From positions 1 to 62,473 of the forward strand of contig JAEXRM010000112.1 in NCBI GenBank assembly GCA_023440865.1: a stretch of DNA of 62,473 bases, read 5' to 3'. Below are positions 52,923 through 61,422 of the stretch, in pieces. The stretch's first letter is position 1. Each line of letters starts with the position of its first letter. The notes below the pieces were generated by a model, which saw nothing but the letters and a program-made list of their open reading frames with translations, made no database searches and was not told the DNA's origin. The DNA is from Bacillota bacterium. GTDB lineage: Bacteria > Bacillota > Clostridia > DSM-8532. The position numbers and the translations under genes were made by a program.

Positions 52923-54584
52923 TCACTTTTTCGTGGTCGCGGCGATCTGCCTGTTCACTTCGTCAAGGTAGGGACGCGAGTCGATTGCGGAAAACGAGTG
53001 CTCGAATTCGTCCCACAGGGCGTCGAAGCCGTCCGGCTTGCTCAGAATGAGACGCGGATAGTACTTGCGGCAGGCTTCCACCATCATGGCATTGGCCACC
53101 GAGGCCGCGGAACCATCCTCGATGGACATGGACCAGACAGGGTAGTAAGCCGGGCGCACCACCGGCTTGGAAAGCAACTGGGTGGGGTAGTTGATCCTGT
53201 ATGCCTCGAGGAGCTTTCGGTCATATGTGGAGAGGGACGCCCTGTATTCATCCTCGGAATCGCCGGGTCCACAGGGTGAGCCGTCGTCATAAAGCCCCTG
53301 GGTCTTGGGCGAGTAATTCCACAGGGTGTTTCCGGTCAGATCCCGCTTCCTGACATCATCGCCGTTGATTTCGCGCCGGGCCCGGGTGAGCATTCTGCCG
53401 CCGCTTTCGGTTACGGTGAAGTCGACGCCCTCCTCGCCCCATTGCAGGTAAATCTGCACCTCGGGCTGGATGAGCCAGTCATAGAAGGCGAGCAGGCGAT
53501 CGGGATCCTTGCAGCTCTTGGTGATACCCAACCCGTTGTTGCCGGTGAAGCTGTTCGCCTGCGCGTCGAGATAGCTGTCTCGCACGCCGGGGTTCGCGAT
53601 CGGAACGGATACATAGGTCCTGCTGAACTTCCCTTCGGCCTTGAGCGCATTTTCTGCGGCCGCGAAATTCCACCCCTGGTCGAAGAAGCCAAGTACGGTG
53701 CCGGTGGCAATGTGCGCCATGTACTGGTCATAGCTTTGGGTGAAGGTATTCGCCTCAATGAGCCCTTCGGCGTATGCCTCGTTCAGTTTCCGGTACCATG
53801 CCCTTGCCGTGTCCGAAGTCTGGTAGGCGGATGCCTCGAGGGTGACGGGATCTACATACAGGTCGCCGTCGTTTCCTGCTCCCAACAGGTGCTGCGGGGG
53901 ATTGCGCAGGCAGAAGTCCCGCCAGCCGTCGCAGAGTATCTCAAAGCCGGTCGTTTTCATGCCATCGATGGTCGGATGCCTTTCCACATACCGCCCGATG
54001 AGCTGGAAATACGCGTCGACCGTTCTTGGCATCGCGTAACCGGCTTCCTCGAGCACCGCCTTCTGGATGAAGAATCCGGCGCCGTTGTTGGTGAACGCCG
54101 GCGCGGCATTCCGACGCACGTCATACAGCTCGAGGATGTAGCGGTGGCCGTCTCCCGCCGTCATCCTGTCCGCGAACGGCGCATAATGCGCGGCCAGGTT
54201 CGGGTGGTTGGGCAGCCTGTCCTCCAGCGGAATGAAGGCACCCGCATCGATGAACCGGGCGGATTCGGCAAAAACGGCGTCCGGATAATCCTCGCTCGCG
54301 ATCATGACGCTTTGTTTCTGCGCCAGGTCACCAACCAGAAACTCGTATTCGATGGTCACACCGGTGAGTGCGGAGATCCTGCCGAGAACCGGATTGTCCT
54401 TCGAGGGTGCCGTGCCGGGATCGCGGATGAAGATGCGGAAGGTGACCGGATCATCGGCCATGGCCAGGGGAGCGAGGCCGTCCGCAGGCGCGACCAGGGC
54501 CGGACCCGGTCCCCCGCATGCCACGGCAACCGGCAGAAGCATTCCGGCAAGAAGGAGGAGAAGACTGCGTTTCCTGTGCCTCAT
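52923..54584 (-). CDS. Extracellular sugar-binding lipoprotein (ABC transporter type)
   Basis: A 553-residue solute-binding protein. It starts with a lipoprotein signal peptide (RSLLLLLAGMLLPVAVACGG, lipobox VAVAC) and then shows the LplA/YtcQ-type pattern (VTFRIFIRDPGT, FVIQ-like FFIQKAVLEEAGY, FYDWLIQPEVQIYLQWGEEG). Such proteins deliver oligosaccharides, often from plant cell wall, to LplB/YtcP-type permeases. No permease gene is adjacent. The start overlaps the stop of the upstream YesM-type kinase by four bases, so the two are coupled, and the exo-oligoxylanase gene follows. Confidence 0.9.
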   Translation of the reverse strand: MRHRKRSLLLLLAGMLLPVAVACGGPGPALVAPADGLAPLAMADDPVTFRIFIRDPGTAPSKDNPVLGRISALTGVTIEYEFLVGDLAQKQSVMIASEDYPDAVFAESARFIDAGAFIPLEDRLPNHPNLAAHYAPFADRMTAGDGHRYILELYDVRRNAAPAFTNNGAGFFIQKAVLEEAGYAMPRTVDAYFQLIGRYVERHPTIDGMKTTGFEILCDGWRDFCLRNPPQHLLGAGNDGDLYVDPVTLEASAYQTSDTARAWYRKLNEAYAEGLIEANTFTQSYDQYMAHIATGTVLGFFDQGWNFAAAENALKAEGKFSRTYVSVPIANPGVRDSYLDAQANSFTGNNGLGITKSCKDPDRLLAFYDWLIQPEVQIYLQWGEEGVDFTVTESGGRMLTRARREINGDDVRKRDLTGNTLWNYSPKTQGLYDDGSPCGPGDSEDEYRASLSTYDRKLLEAYRINYPTQLLSKPVVRPAYYPVWSMSIEDGSAASVANAMMVEACRKYYPRLILSKPDGFDALWDEFEHSFSAIDSRPYLDEVNRQIAATTKK

Positions 54585-56485
54585 GCGATGCCCCCTTCCT
54601 GCTTCGCGCCCGCCGATTCGGACCCGTTCCGCAAAATCGGATGCTGCCTGCTTGCCAGCGTCTCCCTGTCATGCTGGACGGGGATGGCCAGCGCGATGGT
54701 GGTACCCTCCCCCAGCCGGCTGTCGACCTCGAAACCGAACGCATGCCCGTAATACAGCGTCAGCCGCTCGAACACATTCCGGATGCCGACGCTGCCAGGC
54801 AGCTTCTCCCCGCCGGCGAGCATGCGCCGGAGCCGGGCCAGCCGTTCCTCCCCCATGCCGCCGCCGTTGTCCGAAACCGTGATGCGCAGGCTCTCCCCCT
54901 CGACCTTCGCCTCAATGCCGACCCAGCGATTGCGTGAAACAGCCTCCACGCCGTGCACACAAGCGTTCTCCACCAGCGGCTGGATGAGCAGCTTGGGCAG
55001 CATGCAGTCCATTGCGGCCTCGTCGACCGTCAGCACATGCTCAAACTCGTCGTCGAACCGGTACTTCTGGATCTTGAGGAACTCGTCGAGGAAGCGCAGG
55101 TCCTCCTTCAGGGGAATGATGTCGTCCTCCCAGACGATGAGCTGGCGGAACATGCGTGACATGTACTTGATCATCCGCGCGGTTTCCTCTTCCCCGCGTA
55201 CCGCGGATTTGATGCGGATCGATTCGAGCGCGTTGAACAGGAAGTGCGGATTGACCTGGCTCTGCAGGGCGGAAAGCCTCGCCTGAACCGATTCCCGTTC
55301 AAGCTGCGCAGCGCGCAGGCGCGCATTGTACTCGACGTCGATGAGTCGCTCGAGCTCCACGCTCATGCGGTTCATGCCCTCCGACAGGACGCCGATTTCA
55401 TCGCGCCCCATGCCTTCCTTTCCGATCTGGATGAAGTTGCCCTGGGCGATCTGGCGCGCCTGGCTCACAACCTGGCGTGTGCGTCTGGTGATGTTGCCCG
55501 AGACCAGCAGGGTCAACAGCACTGCAAGCAGCATGCCGGCCGAGGCGATGAGCATGACCCTGCCGCGCGAGCGGCGAAACTCCTTGGCGATGATGTTCGT
55601 GTCATAGGTGCCGACCAGGGCCAGCGGCACGTCGTCAAGCGACTGGCGGATGGCGACGACACCCGCGGGCAGGCTGTTTTCCGAGAATCGCTCGAAGGGA
55701 CCGAACTCACTGTACGAATGGGATGACACGAGGATGCGGCCATCCGGGTCGATCAGCAGGATGTTGTCGAACTGGTCGCGGTTGCGGAGCATCGAGGCGA
55801 TGTGGGTCAGCTCGATGTCGACGCGCAGCACCTTGCGGTACTTCGAATACTGCGGATAGAAGGTCAACGGGCGGACAAGGCTGAGGCTGCGGTCATTCGA
55901 TGTCCTGATCAATGGCGTTTCCTGGGAGACGCGCAGCAGGACGCGGCCGCTGTCGGCGGACAACGCATGCACACGCAGGTCTTGAACCTCTTCGCCCAGG
56001 GTTTCGATGTTGTCGGTCGTCATCCGGGTCACGAGCGCCCCGTTGAACAGCGTCGGATTGTCGGTGTACAGGGTGAGGCGGCGAACCTGCTCGTTATAGG
56101 AGAGATCCGGCTGCATCATTGCCTTGATCTGATCCTGGTAGACCATCAGATAATCGAGATCCTGGCGGTAATCCTCGTCCAGAAAACGGTACAGCTGTTC
56201 GTTCGTATTGTAGCGGTTCGCCAGCGTGACGGCGCCGGAAAGGCTGCCATTGACGGCACGGGTTTTCTCGTCGAGTGAAAGCGTCAGCCGGTTGAGCATG
56301 CCCTGCTGGACATTCTTTTCGGTCTCCGCGTAATAGTAGGCATTGACGAGCGCCAGCGGCAGGATGACGCTGCCGATGAGGATCAGCAGCATCTTCTGCG
56401 GAATGGTCAGGTTGTCGAGCAGATGCAGTGGCTTGAAGCGTTGCTGCATCCGGCTGTAGGCCTCGGACAGCTTGCGGGTGATCAT
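54581..56485 (-). CDS. YesM-type sensor histidine kinase
   Basis: A 634-residue membrane kinase. Two membrane segments (about 32-55 and 305-330) flank an extracellular Cache-like sensor; HAMP follows, then the His_kinase domain with phospho-His in QVNPHFLFNALESIRI and a HATPase (LLIQPLVENACVHGVE, DNGGGMGEERL, GSVGIRNVFERL). This family senses sugars and pairs with a YesN-type AraC response regulator; none lies in this operon. The ATG at 56485 is preferred over a GTG two codons earlier because GAGG stands five bases before it. The 3' end overlaps the binding-protein gene by four bases. Confidence 0.92.
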   Translation of the reverse strand: MITRKLSEAYSRMQQRFKPLHLLDNLTIPQKMLLILIGSVILPLALVNAYYYAETEKNVQQGMLNRLTLSLDEKTRAVNGSLSGAVTLANRYNTNEQLYRFLDEDYRQDLDYLMVYQDQIKAMMQPDLSYNEQVRRLTLYTDNPTLFNGALVTRMTTDNIETLGEEVQDLRVHALSADSGRVLLRVSQETPLIRTSNDRSLSLVRPLTFYPQYSKYRKVLRVDIELTHIASMLRNRDQFDNILLIDPDGRILVSSHSYSEFGPFERFSENSLPAGVVAIRQSLDDVPLALVGTYDTNIIAKEFRRSRGRVMLIASAGMLLAVLLTLLVSGNITRRTRQVVSQARQIAQGNFIQIGKEGMGRDEIGVLSEGMNRMSVELERLIDVEYNARLRAAQLERESVQARLSALQSQVNPHFLFNALESIRIKSAVRGEEETARMIKYMSRMFRQLIVWEDDIIPLKEDLRFLDEFLKIQKYRFDDEFEHVLTVDEAAMDCMLPKLLIQPLVENACVHGVEAVSRNRWVGIEAKVEGESLRITVSDNGGGMGEERLARLRRMLAGGEKLPGSVGIRNVFERLTLYYGHAFGFEVDSRLGEGTTIALAIPVQHDRETLASRQHPILRNGSESAGAKQEGGIA

Positions 56486-56639
56486 GTCCACCTCGTGCGC
56501 CTGACCCGGAAGCGGGCGGCATCCCCACCATCATACCATGTGGCCCCGGGATCTCTCCATGGCGGGCGCCCTCATTTCTTACCGGCCCGCATGAGCGCCG
56601 CCGACACCGCAAGGGTCCACCGGCGCGGATGCGCCTGCA

Positions 56640-56668
56640 AAGACAATCAGCGCCGTTTGCGGTACAAT
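56640..56668 (+). promoter_or_regulatory. Possible promoter of the DUF2500 gene
   Basis: AAGACA (56640-56645) and TACAAT (56663-56668) are 17 bases apart, 66 bases before the start. Confidence 0.5.
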
Positions 56669-56734
56669 GGGTGTTGGCGGAAATGCGGCGAGATTGCGCG
56701 CGCACAAGACGAGCCGCCTCCGCGGAGGTTTCCC

Positions 56735-57154
56735 ATGATGATGTCTCCCTTCGGGAACGATCCCCTGTTCACCATCATGCCCATTCTGTTCGGACTGTTC
56801 TTCGTCGTGGTGCTCGGCATCATCGTGTTTGCCCTGGTGCGCGGCGCGCGCGAGGCCGCGTGGAACAGGCGGCAGCCCATACTGAACGTCACCGCCCGCA
56901 TCATCGGGCGGCGCCAGGAGATCAGCCACAGCTCCGACAGCAATCCCGGTGACGGAATCGACACAAGCAGCACCCGCACCACCCATTTCGTCACCTTCGA
57001 GGTGGAAAGCGGAGACCGCATGGAATTCGCCGTCCAGGGCAAGGAATACGGCCTGCTGATCGAAGGGGACTACGGCAAACTGACCTTCCAGGGAACCCGC
57101 TACATCGGTTTTGTCCGCGACCTGACGCCGAACGGCATGCCCACCAGGCAATAA
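56735..57154 (+). CDS. DUF2500 membrane protein
   Basis: A 139-residue protein with one N-terminal membrane segment (about 10-35) followed by a soluble domain: NRRQPILNVTARIIGRRQE, THFVTFEVESGDRMEF, KEYGLLIEGDYGKLTFQGTRYIGF. This matches DUF2500, a family of unknown function in Firmicutes and enterobacteria with an OB-like beta domain outside or inside the membrane. GGAGG lies six to eleven bases before the three tandem ATG codons, of which the first (56735) is annotated. Confidence 0.85.
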   Translation: MMMSPFGNDPLFTIMPILFGLFFVVVLGIIVFALVRGAREAAWNRRQPILNVTARIIGRRQEISHSSDSNPGDGIDTSSTRTTHFVTFEVESGDRMEFAVQGKEYGLLIEGDYGKLTFQGTRYIGFVRDLTPNGMPTRQ

Positions 57155-57244
57155 GGGATCCCTTCGACCACAGGGCACGGATGCCCACCGCGACACGGCA
57201 GGCATTCGGCCCCTCACCCGCATCGCTGGCAAGGATGGTACCGC

Positions 57245-57814
57245 ATGATCCGCAAGATCGAATACAACGCGCCCGTCACCCTCACCTTCGCACTGGTCTC
57301 ACTTGCGGTGCTGGTGCTTGGACTCTTCACAAGCAACAGGTTCACATGGCTGCTGTTCTCCGTGCATCGCAGCAACCCGGCCGATCCGTTCTTCTATCTG
57401 CGGCTGTTCGGCCATGTGCTCGGACACGCAGGGTGGGAGCATTATTTCAGCAACTTCATGCTCATCCTGCTCGTCGGTCCCATCCTCGAGGACCGGTACG
57501 GCTCCCGCACGCTGCTGATGATGATGGCGGCAACCGCGCTCATCACCAGCCTGTTCCACGTGGCGCTTTTCGACACGACCGTGCTCGGCGCCAGCGGCAT
57601 CGTCTTCATGATGATCATGCTCAGCGCGTTCGTGAACTTCCGCGAGGGCCACATTCCGCTGACCGTCGTGCTGGTTGCCGTGATCTACATCGGGCGCGAG
57701 GTGTACCAGGGTCTGTTCACCGCCGACGACGTCTCCCAGTTCTCCCACATCGTCGGCGGACTGACCGGCTGTGTGTTCGGGTTTGTCGCCCGCGGACGAG
57801 GCGGACGGCGGTGA
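57245..57814 (+). CDS. Rhomboid-family intramembrane serine protease
   Basis: A 189-residue polytopic membrane protein. The rhomboid catalytic pair is present: Ser in GASGIVF (about residue 119) and His in SHIVGGLTG (about 169). The HxxxN-type motif HYFSNFMLILLVGP, which normally supports the oxyanion hole, is also there. It would cut membrane-bound substrates. It lies 90 bases after the DUF2500 gene on the same strand and may share its transcript. Confidence 0.88.
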   Translation: MIRKIEYNAPVTLTFALVSLAVLVLGLFTSNRFTWLLFSVHRSNPADPFFYLRLFGHVLGHAGWEHYFSNFMLILLVGPILEDRYGSRTLLMMMAATALITSLFHVALFDTTVLGASGIVFMMIMLSAFVNFREGHIPLTVVLVAVIYIGREVYQGLFTADDVSQFSHIVGGLTGCVFGFVARGRGGRR

Positions 57815-57940
57815 GGGAGTCCGCACCGGCTGACAAGGTACACGCACCGGTGTATCCGCATGTGACAAGGTGCGGGCATGACGGGGAATCGAACCAGCAA
57901 CGCACCACGAATTGGCATATTGTGATTATGTGTTCCATAT

Positions 57941-57969
57941 TTGATATCTACTGGATGTTCTGATACGAT
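57941..57969 (+). promoter_or_regulatory. Promoter of the CHAT operon
   Basis: TTGATA (57941-57946) and TACGAT (57964-57969) are separated by exactly 17 bases, 38 bases before the CHAT start. The patch is markedly AT-richer than its surroundings. Confidence 0.72.
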
Positions 57970-58007
57970 GGCACCGGATCAATGGTGCGTCATCGGAGGA
58001 GCATGCC

Positions 58008-59609
58008 ATGGATAACGATTTTTCTCCGATTCGGATCCTCGAGGCGGAACGCGGATTTGGGTCATTGAAGTCGCCTGTTCTTGTCTCCCGGCATATCAAC
58101 CGGTTTCGCCCCTTGTACGAGGAAGCCGCCAAACGGGCGCTTGAACGCGCCCACGAAAGCGATGTCTGGCTCGTCCATGCGCTGGAAACGGCGGAACGCA
58201 TCAATGGCCGCGTGCTGCTCGAGTGGATGAATGGGCCCGCCGGCATGCCCGCCGGCACCCCGGTCTCCTTGATCGAGAAGCGCGACAAGCTGCTGGAAGG
58301 CTTGCGATACCTCGATGCCGGTGGCGACAGCCATGCCGGGGAAGACGCCGAATCGCTCTCAGCCGCTCTGGAGATGCTTGCACAGGTCGAACAGGCCATC
58401 TGGTCATCGCCCGGGGCTGGTGACGGCACCCTCGTGCCACCCTCTTCATCCCCAAATCCTTCGGATGGGCAGGATCTGGCACAGGATGACGTCACCGATG
58501 CCGACAGCCTGCCCGGCGGCCGGGATCTGTTGCTGCAGATTCCGGCGGACACCTGTCTTTTCGAATACTTCGCCATAGCAGGACGAGTCCATGTCTTCGT
58601 TGCCGAATACGGCCGGGTCACAGCCGCCTATGGGCTGGACATCGGTGTTTCGGAGGTCCGCGATGCCATCCTGTCCGCCTCGCTCGGCATCCGGCTGCGG
58701 CAGAACGCCGCCACATACCGCACGCTTGAGGACAAATTCGGCATCACGTTGCCCACATGGGATCTCGAATCGCTCCCATACCTGCATGAACATCTCGTAG
58801 CGCCGCTTGCCCACCATCTTCAGGAAAAAGTTCGGCTCTGGGTCGTCCTCGACGACAGTATGGCCGACCTTCCATTCGAGACCCTGTTCCGCAAGATCAC
58901 GGATGAATCAGGCCCGATGCCGCATTTTCTGGCGGAGGATGTGGCCATCACACGCCTTCCCTCGCTCGCCGTGCTCCATCGCATCACGCAGGCACCGGTG
59001 GCGCCATGGAAGCCGTATGTCACAAACGTGCCCGTACAGGCCGGGGGACCCGCCGGCTCGCACATGGAAGCAGCCGCGGTCGGCGCCCTGCTCCACACAC
59101 CTGTCGCTTCAGGCGATCTGGGCGACCTGCTCGCCTGTCTGCCCGATGCCTCCTGGCTGCACGTATCCTCGCATGCCGATGTCTCGGCCCACCTGACACA
59201 CCTGCAGGCACTGGCATTGGCAAACGGATACCTCACCCCTTCCAGCCTGCCGCCACTCCAGCTCTCCATGGCGGTATTGAGCGCCTGCAGCACCAGCGAG
59301 GGCGACTGTCTGCCGCAAGCGCCCTGGGCCGGCTTGTGCGGCGCCTTTCTTGTCAGGGGAACACATGCGGTGGTCGCCAGCGGATGGCCGGTTTCCGTCG
59401 AGGCGACCTGCAGGCTCATGGATGCATTCTATCTGGCCCTCCACACAGGCGCCCCCGCGGACAGGGCACTGCAAACCGCCCAGCTGGCCGTCATGCGTCA
59501 GTACAGCGCCCATCCGTACTACTGGGCGGCGTTCCGCCTCATCGGCGATGGGACATGTCATCTGCCAACCGCCATCGTTTCATCGGAGCACCACGAGCAT
59601 GCCATATGA
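58008..59609 (+). CDS. CHAT-domain (caspase-like) protease
   Basis: A 533-residue cytosolic protein. The N-terminal ~200 residues are helical and TPR-like, with ALETAERINGRVLLEWM close to the helix that precedes many CHAT domains. The C-terminal CHAT domain begins near 230 and keeps the full catalytic dyad: His389 in LHVSSHADV and Cys427 in LSACSTSEGD, followed by GLCGAFLVRGTHAVVASGWPV and the late YYWAAFRLIGDG. CHAT proteases cut partner proteins in defence and cell-death systems (for example with gasdermins or in Craspase). GGAGG precedes the start. It heads a two-gene unit with its own promoter. Confidence 0.9.
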   Translation: MDNDFSPIRILEAERGFGSLKSPVLVSRHINRFRPLYEEAAKRALERAHESDVWLVHALETAERINGRVLLEWMNGPAGMPAGTPVSLIEKRDKLLEGLRYLDAGGDSHAGEDAESLSAALEMLAQVEQAIWSSPGAGDGTLVPPSSSPNPSDGQDLAQDDVTDADSLPGGRDLLLQIPADTCLFEYFAIAGRVHVFVAEYGRVTAAYGLDIGVSEVRDAILSASLGIRLRQNAATYRTLEDKFGITLPTWDLESLPYLHEHLVAPLAHHLQEKVRLWVVLDDSMADLPFETLFRKITDESGPMPHFLAEDVAITRLPSLAVLHRITQAPVAPWKPYVTNVPVQAGGPAGSHMEAAAVGALLHTPVASGDLGDLLACLPDASWLHVSSHADVSAHLTHLQALALANGYLTPSSLPPLQLSMAVLSACSTSEGDCLPQAPWAGLCGAFLVRGTHAVVASGWPVSVEATCRLMDAFYLALHTGAPADRALQTAQLAVMRQYSAHPYYWAAFRLIGDGTCHLPTAIVSSEHHEHAI

Positions 59610-59698
59610 ACCATGGATGTGACGAATGAACCACGATCATGTCGATTGCCCCACGGCTGTGCCGGCTGCCCGACGTCAGTCGGCGGAAAGGAGTGCTC

Positions 59699-60442
59699 AT
59701 GAAATTCAAAGATCCGGCTGCCACCATCAATGACGGTCTGACCAAGGCAATCATGCCGATGCCTGCCGACACACTCTCGGAGATCATGACACGGATCGGG
59801 TTCCCGCCCGATGTCTCGGGCTCCGCTGCCGGAACGGGGGCTGCGGATGCCGGCACGAAGCCATATCCTTTCTACGCCTTCCTGCTCGGTACGGAAGACC
59901 ACAAGGAGATCGCCACTTTCGTCGAAGCCCGCTGGGCAAGCCTGCATGCCCTCACGGGCGAGGATTGCCTGCTCTTGAGCGTGTACGCGCCTCAGCAGCC
60001 CGACCCCGCCGTCACGGCGTACTGGGAGAAGCGCACCGGCATCAGCATGGCGAACATCGCACCGGCGCCGCCTCCCATTGACTGGTGCTACGCGGTGGCC
60101 CGCGAGTTGCATCTCGGGATGGACGAGCTGCCTGTGTTGTATCTGACGGATGCGCTTGCTGGCGGGCATGGTGTCACCCTGAAGCTGCCGCCATGGAATG
60201 AGGTCGATCTGATGCGCCTGTTCGAGTCCATCTTCCAGGCTGTCCATGAAGCCGTCGATTCGGGTGAAAGCCGCATGCAGACGGTCAGGAGCAATCTCGA
60301 AGGGTATGGTGTGCAGAAGATCGTGGTGTATGTCCGGCAGCACTGGAAAGAATACATCAATGTGGAAACGTTGAAAAAAGCCGTCGAGATTCTGATCTCG
60401 GGCATCCTGGCCTCATGGAAGAAGGTCTGGCCCGCAAGCTGA
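59699..60442 (+). CDS. Unrecognised CHAT-associated protein, predicted thioredoxin-like fold
   Basis: A 247-residue protein I cannot place in a known family. Its predicted secondary structure follows a thioredoxin order: strand YAFLLG, helix EIATFVEARWASLHALTG, strand DCLLLSVYAP, helix CYAVARELHLG, then a Pro before strand LPVLYLTD (the cis-Pro position), strand GVTLKLP and helix DLMRLFESIFQAV. No CxxC is present, so it is not a redox enzyme. A C-terminal amphipathic segment (VEILISGILASWKKVW) follows a charged helix. It lies 89 bases after the CHAT gene with AAAGGAG before its ATG, so it is probably the protease's partner, regulator or substrate. That is inference. Confidence 0.75.
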   Translation: MKFKDPAATINDGLTKAIMPMPADTLSEIMTRIGFPPDVSGSAAGTGAADAGTKPYPFYAFLLGTEDHKEIATFVEARWASLHALTGEDCLLLSVYAPQQPDPAVTAYWEKRTGISMANIAPAPPPIDWCYAVARELHLGMDELPVLYLTDALAGGHGVTLKLPPWNEVDLMRLFESIFQAVHEAVDSGESRMQTVRSNLEGYGVQKIVVYVRQHWKEYINVETLKKAVEILISGILASWKKVWPAS

Positions 60443-60473
60443 TGCCTGACCGCCGGCAAGGAAAGGCGGGCAA

Positions 60474-60512
60474 GGAAATGGGCATGGGCGCAAGCGCCTC
60501 ATGCCCATTTCC
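60474..60512. repeat. Long inverted repeat between the CHAT partner and the Opp ATPase
   Basis: GGAAATGGGCATG (60474-60486) pairs with CATGCCCATTTCC (60500-60512), continued by GGCGC/GCGCC with a one-base bulge: about 18 base pairs. One arm is the last codons of the minus-strand ATPase gene. It lies between convergent genes, so a bidirectional terminator is likely, although there is no T-run. Confidence 0.6.
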
Positions 60513-61422
60513 GCAGTTCCTCCTCCGTCGCCAGCACATAATGCTGGCCGCCCAGATGGTGCTGTGTTCCCTTCGTGTAGTCGATGCCTTCCGCCTTGAC
60601 GTCATAGGCGATGGCGATCCGGGCGCGCTCCGAGACGGGGTTGGGCTGCGGTATGGCCGACAGGAGCGACTTGGTGTAGGGGTGGATCGGATTGCCGAAG
60701 ATTTCGTCCTTCGTGCCCGTCTCGACCAGGTGGCCCAGATGGAGCACGCCGATGCGGTCGGAGATGTACTTGACCATCGACAGGTCGTGCGCGATAAACA
60801 GGTACGCCGTCTTCGTGTTCGCCTGGATGTCCTTCATCAGGTTGACGACCTGCGCCTGGATGGATACGTCGAGCGCGCTGATGGCCTCGTCCGCGATGAT
60901 GAGGTCCGGATTCATGATCAGTGCGCGCGCAATGCCGATGCGTTGGCGCTGTCCGCCGGAGAACTGGTGCGGATAGCGTGTCGCGTGCTCGTGGGAGAGG
61001 CCGACCAGATCGAGCATCCGGTTCACCTTCTCCTGCCGTTCCGCCGCCGATCCGCAGGTGCCATGGATGTCCAAACCCTGCGCGATGATGTCGAGCACCT
61101 TCTTGCGCGGGTTGAGGCAGGCCATCGGATCCTGGAAGATCATCTGCATCTTCGTGCGCAGATGCCGTGTCTCCTCCTGGCTCAGCGCCCCGGAAATACA
61201 CCGGCCGCCAAAGGTCACCTCGCCGGCCGTCGGTTCGTACAGGCGGATGATCGAACGGCCGATCGTGGATTTGCCGCTTCCGGATTCGCCCACAAGACCG
61301 TAGGTTTCGCCCGGGTAGATCACAAAGCTGACGCCATCGACCGCCTTGACGGTGAAACGGCGGTTGATGCGGAAATGCTGCTTGAGGCCCTTCACCTCCA
61401 GCAGGGGAGTCCGGTCATGCAT
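60499..61422 (-). CDS. Oligopeptide/dipeptide ABC transporter ATPase (OppF/DppF type)
   Basis: A 307-residue ATPase. Walker A GESGSGKST, the signature FSGGQRQRIGIARAL, Walker B LIIADEAISALD and the switch region YLFIAHDLSMVKYI are intact. The C-terminal extension with HPYTKSLLSAIPQPNP is the mark of the Opp/Dpp peptide-importer ATPases. It works as a heterodimer with the ATPase encoded just upstream, whose stop overlaps this start by eight bases. GGAGG precedes the ATG at 61422. Confidence 0.94.
   Translation of the reverse strand: MHDRTPLLEVKGLKQHFRINRRFTVKAVDGVSFVIYPGETYGLVGESGSGKSTIGRSIIRLYEPTAGEVTFGGRCISGALSQEETRHLRTKMQMIFQDPMACLNPRKKVLDIIAQGLDIHGTCGSAAERQEKVNRMLDLVGLSHEHATRYPHQFSGGQRQRIGIARALIMNPDLIIADEAISALDVSIQAQVVNLMKDIQANTKTAYLFIAHDLSMVKYISDRIGVLHLGHLVETGTKDEIFGNPIHPYTKSLLSAIPQPNPVSERARIAIAYDVKAEGIDYTKGTQHHLGGQHYVLATEEELRKWA

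Noticed and set aside
51466..52971. A 501-codon plus-strand open frame across the GH8 gene.
   Set aside because: It is antisense to a clear GH8 enzyme, has no ribosome site and reads as low-complexity shadow sequence typical of GC-rich genes.
57869..57898. Minus-strand GGTTCGATTCCCC followed by GTCATGCCCGCACC resembles the T-arm and 3' end of a tRNA (tRNA-Gly-like), upstream of the CHAT operon; it could have been an attachment-site remnant.
   Set aside because: The geometry fails: the bases between T-loop and the CCA-like end do not give a 5-bp T-stem plus 7-base acceptor, and no integrase or second copy is present.
59699..60442. Bacterial gasdermin as the CHAT partner.
   Set aside because: Length is similar, but there is no N-terminal Cys for acylation and the strand/helix order looks thioredoxin-like rather than gasdermin-like.
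60474..60512. Small noncoding RNA from the long inverted repeat.
   Set aside because: No promoter was found and the position between convergent genes is better explained by a terminator.
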